This document shows, piece by piece, positions 57,721-64,000 of a stretch of DNA of 64,000 nucleotides. Made by a program: the position numbers and the translations under genes. Source of the DNA: Pantoea vagans (GTDB taxonomy: Bacteria > Pseudomonadota > Gammaproteobacteria > Enterobacterales > Enterobacteriaceae). The stretch is taken from positions 310,001 through 374,000 of the forward strand of contig NZ_CP011427.1 in assembly GCF_001506165.1 (NCBI RefSeq). The letters are read 5' to 3'. Below the pieces are notes generated by a model. That model made no database searches. It saw only the letters and a list, made by a program, of their open reading frames with translations, and was not told the DNA's origin. Within the stretch, counting starts at the first letter, position 1; the number at the start of each line of letters is the position of its first letter.

Positions 57721-60700
57721 TTAAATCGAAGGTTTTCTGGCAACAACAGCCTCAAAATCAGCACCACTCAAATCAGGGGTTGCACACAGCATATCCCTGG
57801 CCAATGCACGTCGGCGCTGCAGTAGGTCATCCAGAGTTTCTTCAAAAGTAATGATTTCAGAGTCCCTTACCGTCGGGTAATAGACATATACGTCTTTAGT
57901 TTGCCCAATTCGGTACGCCCGGTCCGTTGCCTGATCTTCTTTGGCTGGATTCCAGCAGCGAGTGAAATGAATAACATGATTGGCTTTCTGGACGTTAACG
58001 CCGAACCCGACAGCAACCGTAGAGAGAATAATTACCCCAAACCCGGGCTGAGCCTGAAAATCATCAATCAGGCGCTGTCGGCTGTTTTGGCTTTGACTTT
58101 TAGTACTGGTATCACCATTGATAATGACAGGGCGGAAACCAAACTTTTGGTGGATAGCATGTTGAAGTTCGCGCTGTAAATCTCGAAGCTCCGTAAAAAT
58201 AATGACTTTATCTTTCGTGGTGTGTTTTATTTCTGCGAGTATTTTCAGCAGCCAATTCAGCTTGGGTGAGTTATCACGAAAACGTGGCTCTGGATTAACT
58301 ACTGCAGGGTGTGCACAGATGAGTTTCAGTCGGTGTAACAAACCTAACATACCGGTTCCGGCCTGCTGCATCCCTTCACTCAGGGCTTGCTGCTGTTGCC
58401 AGTTTGCAACAGACGAAAGGTAGAGCTGTTTTTGCACGCCAGACAACGTCAATTGCTTGCAGCTTTCCACTTCAATTTTCTGAGGTAAATCACGCGCAAC
58501 CTCTTCTTTAGTGCGGCGTAAAGTCTGGGGGTCTATCAGCGCCCGCAGGCTTTCCAGCCGTTCCGTATCGCGACCATCTTCGTTTTCGATGGGGCGAACA
58601 TAATGTTTACCAAATTCATTTAGTGCACCTAACAATCCAGGCTGGGCAAAATCAAATAAGCTCCACAGGTCGACAAGTGTGTTTTCGACAGGCGTTCCTG
58701 TGCATGCCACTTTGAATCTGGCTTGTACCGCGTTGGCCGCATGTGTAATTAATGCAGCTGGGTTTTTTATTTTTTGTGCCTCGTCGCACACCATAATGGA
58801 CCACGGCTGGCGTGCCAGAGAAAACTCCTGGTCGCGAAGCGTTTCGTAGGTTGTCAGTATGATTTTCGCCTCGCCCTGCCAGCCAGGTTTAAGCAGGTTT
58901 TTGATCCCCTGAGACTGCAGATGAGCAGGTATAGCCTGTTTGGGGTATTTCACCGCTTTAATGGTCTCGCCATACAATTTCAATACCGGAATTCCTGCGG
59001 TATAGAAGAAATTGTCCAGCTCACGTTCCCAGTTATCTAAAAGAGAGACAGGAGCAACAATGAGACTTGGCGGTTCTTGTGGGAATTTTTCAATGAACCA
59101 GACCAGGAAACTCAGGATTTGCAGCGTTTTCCCCAGACCCATATCATCCGCCAGTAAGCAACCTGCCGTTTCCTGTGGTGAGAGAAGAAAGAGTTGCTGG
59201 AGCCACGCAACACCCTTCCGCTGATGATCTTTGAGCTGGATATGTTCTTTCAGACTTAGGGGAATTTCAGGCTCGGCATGACGCGCATTGAGGAGCGAAT
59301 CCCGGCGCTGTTTGATGTAGGCCGCTTCTTCAATATTCTGTTCAATTTTAAGGACGGCCCGAGCCGCTTTAACATCAACATTGCCCTGTGATTCATTTGC
59401 CGTATTTTGCTGTTTTTCCCAATTCTTACTGAAGGTTTTAGCCGCATCCAGTGGTAATTCAGCATCATTCCAAGGGGAGATGATATGCGTTTCACCAGCT
59501 GCTTCTGCCTGAATGATTCTTTCCTGCAGTTCATCGAGATGGTGCAGGTTTTCAGGCTGCCAGCCATCCAGTGTTTCGACCGAAAATGTAGAGAAATCGA
59601 TGTCATCGGGGAGCCAATTTTCACTTTGCGCTTTGGTCAGCCAGGGAGATGATATTTTTTCGAACTCGCCAATACCGATAACACGATCGCCATATTTATC
59701 GATATCGAGAACATCATCGAATTCTTTACCTTCGATTTCCTGTTGCCAGCGAGATAATAGTGACTGGCAATAATGCCATTGCTGTTCGGTGAATTGGCTC
59801 AGTTCCAGCTCGTAACCCTGCCAGGAGCCTGCAGGCATTTGTGCCGCAACACTGATTCCCAATGCCTGAACAAATTTATCCAGCTCCCAAGGGGCGGAAA
59901 AGAGGAAGGTGACTTCCGGTTGTGGTACTGGCGAAACGGGCTCCAGAACCAACGTAATATCCTCTATCTTGTTCTCATCATTTAGACGGGGCTGGAGTCT
60001 AAAGTGATGGAAGAAAATATGGGCATCAAAGAGTGCCTGTTCATGCTCTTCAGGGGCAATCACGCTAGCGGCATCTTCACCCAGGAATGTGTAGGGGTTG
60101 CGAACAAATGACAGAGCTTCACTTCCGGCTACTCGGCGGCCTGGAATGGAGTGTATTAAATTCAGGACTTCTTTCACTTCGGGAGGAATGATGACGTGGC
60201 TGAGTTCGCCATTTTCGCCGGGGATTCGATAGCTATCGTGAACCTGCGAATTCTTGTCAAAACTGCCCAGCCAGTTAGCAGGCTGGTCCTCGAAATGGGG
60301 CTCAATTTCGATAACCGCAGTATCGGCAACCGTTGCTTTACGCAGACGTAATGACAATGAAGTTGGTTTGACGACATGCGTTTTTTCTAAATAATCATCA
60401 AATTTTGCCGCTGCTTGCTTTGCACATTTGCGGATAGCGGCCCATCCCAACTGATTAGTGGTTTCACCAGGAGTCTGACTCTGCTGTGCACTGAGTTGTT
60501 CTGTTGCCTGTATGAGTGCCCAGTTTTCCCGCGATAACAGGTATTGCTGATTTTCGTGGGTTAAAATGGCACCGGTACGACTGAAACGGATCGGCTTACG
60601 CGCTGGCAGCGTGGCCCATTCAGCAATCCAAACGCGAAAATCACTGTCGCTTAATGCCCCTCGCGAATTTAAACTTGCGCGTAATGGCAAAACCTCAGGG

Positions 60701-60972
60701 ACGCCAATCAGAGGCAGGCTACTGGCATGCTCTTCATCTTCCAACAGACGGTACAATGCATCCCAGCTCAACAACCACCGGTCTGTAAGTGATATCAGAT
60801 AGTCTTCTTCAGCCAGTTGTTCAAGCCAGGATGCCAGAGCCCAAAGCTCCGGCACATCAACCAGCGATAGCGGAAAGCTGAGTCCGTTATCCTCAACCTG
60901 GTATTGATTCTTTAGGTGGCGTTCTATCTGCTGACGGTTTCCCGTCAGTTTACTTAACAGGCGTTTGAGCAT
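57721..60972 (-). CDS. zorD: Zorya antiphage protein ZorD (SNF2-type helicase/nuclease)
   Basis: A 1083-residue protein; E. coli type I ZorD has about the same length. The N-terminal half is ZorD-specific. The SWI2/SNF2 ATPase occupies about residues 575-1050: LKDHQRKGVAWL, Walker A DDMGLGKT (about 612), DEAQ box VCDEAQKIKNP (about 729), LLHRLKLICAHP and motif VI region DRAYRIGQTKDV. In type I Zorya, ZorD is an autoinhibited nuclease/translocase recruited with ZorC when ZorAB detects a phage at the envelope. Its ATG overlaps the zorC stop by one base. The reading frame is intact. Confidence 0.92.
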   Translation of the reverse strand: MLKRLLSKLTGNRQQIERHLKNQYQVEDNGLSFPLSLVDVPELWALASWLEQLAEEDYLISLTDRWLLSWDALYRLLEDEEHASSLPLIGVPEVLPLRASLNSRGALSDSDFRVWIAEWATLPARKPIRFSRTGAILTHENQQYLLSRENWALIQATEQLSAQQSQTPGETTNQLGWAAIRKCAKQAAAKFDDYLEKTHVVKPTSLSLRLRKATVADTAVIEIEPHFEDQPANWLGSFDKNSQVHDSYRIPGENGELSHVIIPPEVKEVLNLIHSIPGRRVAGSEALSFVRNPYTFLGEDAASVIAPEEHEQALFDAHIFFHHFRLQPRLNDENKIEDITLVLEPVSPVPQPEVTFLFSAPWELDKFVQALGISVAAQMPAGSWQGYELELSQFTEQQWHYCQSLLSRWQQEIEGKEFDDVLDIDKYGDRVIGIGEFEKISSPWLTKAQSENWLPDDIDFSTFSVETLDGWQPENLHHLDELQERIIQAEAAGETHIISPWNDAELPLDAAKTFSKNWEKQQNTANESQGNVDVKAARAVLKIEQNIEEAAYIKQRRDSLLNARHAEPEIPLSLKEHIQLKDHQRKGVAWLQQLFLLSPQETAGCLLADDMGLGKTLQILSFLVWFIEKFPQEPPSLIVAPVSLLDNWERELDNFFYTAGIPVLKLYGETIKAVKYPKQAIPAHLQSQGIKNLLKPGWQGEAKIILTTYETLRDQEFSLARQPWSIMVCDEAQKIKNPAALITHAANAVQARFKVACTGTPVENTLVDLWSLFDFAQPGLLGALNEFGKHYVRPIENEDGRDTERLESLRALIDPQTLRRTKEEVARDLPQKIEVESCKQLTLSGVQKQLYLSSVANWQQQQALSEGMQQAGTGMLGLLHRLKLICAHPAVVNPEPRFRDNSPKLNWLLKILAEIKHTTKDKVIIFTELRDLQRELQHAIHQKFGFRPVIINGDTSTKSQSQNSRQRLIDDFQAQPGFGVIILSTVAVGFGVNVQKANHVIHFTRCWNPAKEDQATDRAYRIGQTKDVYVYYPTVRDSEIITFEETLDDLLQRRRALARDMLCATPDLSGADFEAVVARKPSI

Positions 60973-62654
60973 TATTTGATCCAGTAGCGATGTGGTTCTT
61001 TAGTCACGGGGGCGAAACCGAGTCGGAGCAACTCTCGTTCCGTTGTCTCATCCGGTGATTTGAGCTGCACAGACAGCACACCACCTTTTTGCCGGTTATC
61101 GCTGACGACACATGAGGTGTTTTCAACCAGACGCTGTATGGCCGTATCTCTCAATGGGTTGATGATCTTAACATCAGATACCGAGACGGGAGAGGGAGCT
61201 TTCTTGTCTACAAACTTGATGGGTTCTTCAGCCATCCAACGGATGCCTAGCTTGCGCAGCTCATCGTCGTATTTCAACATCCAGCCGGTGATACGGACCT
61301 TGTTATAGCCCTCAGCCCGAGGGGTATGCGGCAGTCGAAGAACATTACGGTATTTATCTTTTAAATGGATATTAATATCTAATGAACCTGTCTCTGGATT
61401 GAACGGTGCCTGACCTACTCGGTAAGCGTACATTGCGTTCCCTGTCCCGGAAAACTCCACGAAAATGTAATCGTTAATCTGCATAATCATGGCGTTATCA
61501 AAGCTACGTCCACCACGCAAATGACTCAGCCGTCCACGATTCTCCTCACGGAATTTCATAAAGTCGTTACCACGATCGTGCCAGGCATCAGGCCCCATCA
61601 CGATACGAGTGAATCCCATCTGATTGGCGAAACGCAGCCAATAGTGCAACCTTGCCTGGTCAACATCGCCATTGCCGCGGAGCAGTTCAAAGAAGTGCAT
61701 CAGGTCTTGTTTTGCCAGCCAACCCCGCACCATAGCCGCAACGGGCTCAGGAACATATTGATTCCACTTATTCTGCTGGCTTTTTAGCTGCGGGTTATCC
61801 CAGTATTCCAGCGCGGCCTGTTTCAGTGCTGTATGAGCCTGATCGCGATAAGTGGAATGGTAATAACGCGTCAGCGTTGCCGTCATAATGTCGTCGCGAA
61901 AACGTAGCCACTGCGCAGCCAGACCTAATAACCAGCTAATTTTTTCCAAGAATTGTGGATCGTCAAGCGTATCGAGTTGTGCCAACAGCACCATGAAAAT
62001 ACGCTTCCACAACCAGCTGCCATCGGGGATTTGCGCGATTTTTTCCAGTGATGATAGAGAGTTATTCTCACCGGAAAGTAGCTGTTGGGATATCACGCCG
62101 CCCGCTTGCGGCGTAAAAATATCGTGATAAAACTCAATGGTTTTCATCCACGACTTTTCTCTGCGGATAGCGGCTTTCACCACAGAGTAGCCTTGGGCGA
62201 TGTGCCCACGTAGTACGCACCAATGTGGATTTTCCTCAGGAGATTCATGCTGATATGCAAAATAACTTGAACAAAGCGCTGCCCAATCCTTTCGTTTCAA
62301 TTCCTTAGATTCAAGCCGCTTCATGATAGCGTTGTCGACCTCAGGAAAAAATACATCATCCTCAAGCAAGATTGGTCGGTCTGGATATAACGGGTCGTTA
62401 TCGGCTAGACCATAAAATACCATCCGCCATTCTCGCTCGGTGAGTTCTTTTGCAAGACGAAGGCGACGTAGAGCCTCCAGCCGCATTTCTTGTGGCGGTG
62501 ATGGGATTTTTTCTGCTTTATCAAACCTTTTTTCCATATCGAAGGCAGCGGAAGCCAACGTATGGAAATCATTATGCAGATAATTGTCTTCCCTTTGATT
62601 GGAAGAGAGTCTCGCAGCAATACGCTGAGAAAGAGAATTCAGGGCTGGCGTCAT
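60972..62654 (-). CDS. zorC: Zorya antiphage protein ZorC (EH-signature domain)
   Basis: A 560-residue protein, the same length as ZorC of the E. coli type I system. It has the EH_signature domain, with HDRGNDFMKFREENRGRLSHLRGGRSFDNAMI-type block near residue 360-395 and the conserved Glu/His pairs. It binds DNA and works with ZorD in the cytoplasm after ZorAB activation. The start shares bases with the zorB stop (TAATG). A complete open frame with no damage seen. Confidence 0.92.
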   Translation of the reverse strand: MTPALNSLSQRIAARLSSNQREDNYLHNDFHTLASAAFDMEKRFDKAEKIPSPPQEMRLEALRRLRLAKELTEREWRMVFYGLADNDPLYPDRPILLEDDVFFPEVDNAIMKRLESKELKRKDWAALCSSYFAYQHESPEENPHWCVLRGHIAQGYSVVKAAIRREKSWMKTIEFYHDIFTPQAGGVISQQLLSGENNSLSSLEKIAQIPDGSWLWKRIFMVLLAQLDTLDDPQFLEKISWLLGLAAQWLRFRDDIMTATLTRYYHSTYRDQAHTALKQAALEYWDNPQLKSQQNKWNQYVPEPVAAMVRGWLAKQDLMHFFELLRGNGDVDQARLHYWLRFANQMGFTRIVMGPDAWHDRGNDFMKFREENRGRLSHLRGGRSFDNAMIMQINDYIFVEFSGTGNAMYAYRVGQAPFNPETGSLDINIHLKDKYRNVLRLPHTPRAEGYNKVRITGWMLKYDDELRKLGIRWMAEEPIKFVDKKAPSPVSVSDVKIINPLRDTAIQRLVENTSCVVSDNRQKGGVLSVQLKSPDETTERELLRLGFAPVTKEPHRYWIK

Positions 62655-63391
62655 TAGGGCATTACCAACTGACAGACTTCTTTATTGACGACTGCGGGGA
62701 AATCCACCTCATCAGCCCCATCACGTTTATCTTTAAGTCCGAAGAATTGCATACGTAATTCGACACGACGGCTGGCTTCCTTGCTTTCCTTGGCATTATT
62801 GAAGGAGACGCCACCCGCGAGGAAAAGTTTACGGATTTGGATCTGCTGTTCTGCAGTTATGCTTTTTTGCAGCGGGCTGCGGCTATCGAGCAGACTACAC
62901 ATTACCCACTCAGAACGTTGCAAGGAGAGATGTAGATTGTATAAGTACGAACCGTCAGTGTCGGTAAACCCTTCAATAACGATCTGCTTAAACCACTTCT
63001 TGCCTTCTTCACTATCAGCTGCGTCCAGCACCAGGGGGACGACATCCTGCAACGCTTTTTGCCCTTCAGCGTTAAGGAAAAACCGGTTGTGATCGAAACG
63101 CCCGGCTTCACCAAAACTGATGCGATTATCGTGGCAATCCACCACGATAGTTTTGTTCACGTTACGGGCATGTATTTCCAGTCGCTCACACAATCTGGAT
63201 ATATCCTGACCTCTTGTTTTTTCACCCTGCTCTGCACGTTGGATACGTTGTGTAACGGAGCTCAACGAAGCAACCATGACGACCAGAAATAACACCATCA
63301 TGGCCGCCATCAGATCGGCATAAGAGATCCAGAATGGTTTCTCTGCTTCATCGCTGCGGCGTTTTTTAACGCCAAATGCGTTTCCAAACAT
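62654..63391 (-). CDS. zorB: Zorya antiphage protein ZorB (MotB/OmpA-like)
   Basis: A 245-residue MotB-like protein. The single membrane helix follows WISYADLMAAMMVLFLVVMV, with the ion-site aspartate at Asp26, as in E. coli ZorB. A periplasmic OmpA-like peptidoglycan-binding domain follows (EGFTDTDGSYLYNLHLSLQR, NAKESKEASRRVELRMQF). Two ZorB with five ZorA form a proton-driven rotary sensor in the inner membrane. It starts 13 bases after the zorA stop and overlaps zorC by one base. Confidence 0.95.
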   Translation of the reverse strand: MFGNAFGVKKRRSDEAEKPFWISYADLMAAMMVLFLVVMVASLSSVTQRIQRAEQGEKTRGQDISRLCERLEIHARNVNKTIVVDCHDNRISFGEAGRFDHNRFFLNAEGQKALQDVVPLVLDAADSEEGKKWFKQIVIEGFTDTDGSYLYNLHLSLQRSEWVMCSLLDSRSPLQKSITAEQQIQIRKLFLAGGVSFNNAKESKEASRRVELRMQFFGLKDKRDGADEVDFPAVVNKEVCQLVMP

Positions 63392-63404
63392 CAGCTGTCA
63401 CCCC

Positions 63405-64000
63405 TTAGGCACGAACGCGTGACAGGACATCATCAAGCTCGCTGACGCTCTCTCCAATCTGTTCAACAGAACCCGCGAGCAGAGTAGAGGCCTTCGCCAT
63501 TTCGACGTCCAGTTTGCCCAGCGTTTTATCCAGGCTGCGTAAAACACCTTCAGAGAAGTCTTCGAACCCTTTCCCGAGCACGTCACTGACATTTTCCATA
63601 AAAGCCTGTGCTTCACGGTTGTAGCCCTGAAGACGCTCACCATGTAGCTGAAGATCGGCGATGAATTGGCTGCGTGTGGTTTGTTCAGACTGCGTATTTG
63701 CGGCGAGCAGCTCCAGCATGGCAATGGATTTGCTAACAGCTTCCCGATTGTTACGATAATCAGCCACAACGGAAGTGAGTTCGCTGGTGGCAAGGGATAG
63801 TGATGAACCTGCTGATTGCGCTTTATTCAGCAAGTCAGCGGTAAGGTGATTTGCTTCCGACACCCGATCACCTGCATGTTCAAAGCGTTCGGCAGCCAGA
63901 CGCATTTTGTCCGCGCCGTTTTGCATATCCTGAATCTGTCGGTTGGTTTGTTCTGCGAGCAAGCGAAGTGTTTCTGTCGTTCCCTGATGCTGGCTGGCAA
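63405..64000 (-). CDS. zorA: Zorya antiphage protein ZorA, 3' part (continues past the window)
   Basis: The last 198 codons of the gene, cut by the window end. They encode a long helical, coiled-coil tail (TNRQIQDMQNGADKMRLAAE, NRGSIAMLELL-like heptads, GESVSELDDVLSRVRA) without membrane helices. In type I ZorA the N-terminal MotA-like membrane part is followed by such an intracellular tail that projects into the cytoplasm and is needed for ZorC/ZorD recruitment. The first gene of zorA-zorB-zorC-zorD. The full length cannot be assessed. Confidence 0.88.
   Translation of the reverse strand, partial: ASQHQGTTETLRLLAEQTNRQIQDMQNGADKMRLAAERFEHAGDRVSEANHLTADLLNKAQSAGSSLSLATSELTSVVADYRNNREAVSKSIAMLELLAANTQSEQTTRSQFIADLQLHGERLQGYNREAQAFMENVSDVLGKGFEDFSEGVLRSLDKTLGKLDVEMAKASTLLAGSVEQIGESVSELDDVLSRVRA

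Overview
The window is a piece of an Enterobacterales chromosome. Gene content and order (yhaJ-yhaK, lpoA-yraN-diaA-dolP, rsmI-rnpB, yqjA-mzrA-yqjC-yqjD-yqjE-yqjK-yqjF-yqjG, exuR-exuT/uxaCBA, sstT, alx, ygjR, ygjP, rlmG, fadH) resemble the 67-70 minute part of the Escherichia coli map. The differences (contiguous uxaCBA, mdtJI next to rnpB, a ClcB-like gene beside ygjP, idnD-idnO-idnT next to fadH) suggest an Erwiniaceae member such as Pantoea. That genus call is inference; no rRNA or other marker is present. Everything up to about 46.9 kb looks like GC-rich core DNA with short codon-adapted spacers and dispersed repeats (two ERIC elements, several perfect palindromes).

Layout: 0-5.7 kb, a catabolic operon (DUF4310 membrane protein, metallo-hydrolase, DgaE-like PLP enzyme, DgaF-like KDGP aldolase, PRD/PTS-domain regulator). 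5.8-12.6 kb, yhaJ/yhaK, the dolP-diaA-yraN-lpoA cluster, rsmI and the RNase P RNA gene with a partial 3' duplication. 13.1-18.4 kb, the MdtJI exporter and the yqj membrane/stress cluster. 18.7-25.6 kb, the hexuronate regulon: regulator ExuR, transporter ExuT, and uxaC-uxaB-uxaA converting D-galacturonate to KDG, with three ExuR-like palindromes. 25.8-35.1 kb, sstT, alx behind a yybP-ykoY-type leader, ygjR, a ClcB-like channel, ygjP, rlmG, fadH. 35.5-38.8 kb, L-idonate catabolism (idnDOT) behind a good CRP site. 38.8-46.9 kb, a PgeF-like protein, an e(P4)-type phosphatase lipoprotein, a SulP transporter preceded by a truncated carbonic anhydrase, a MASE1-GGDEF cyclase, ddlA and an MgtC-like protein.

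From about 47 kb to the right end the base composition falls and the content becomes an accessory defence/toxin island: a CDI-type RNase A-like toxin gene broken at a GGGGT tract and its immunity gene; a DUF262-HEPN pair; an McrB-like coiled-coil AAA protein with a DUF2357/PD-(D/E)XK zinc-ribbon nuclease; and a type I Zorya system (zorD, zorC, zorB and the 3' part of zorA, all on the minus strand, cut by the window end). Between these modules lie remnants of IS3- and IS256-type transposases and probably of a Fic gene.

The best candidates for something new are the GGGGT/G-quadruplex tract that switches the toxin frame, the DUF262-HEPN pair, the McrBC-like pair, the carbonic anhydrase remnant coupled to SulP, and two very small ORFs (58 and 52 codons).
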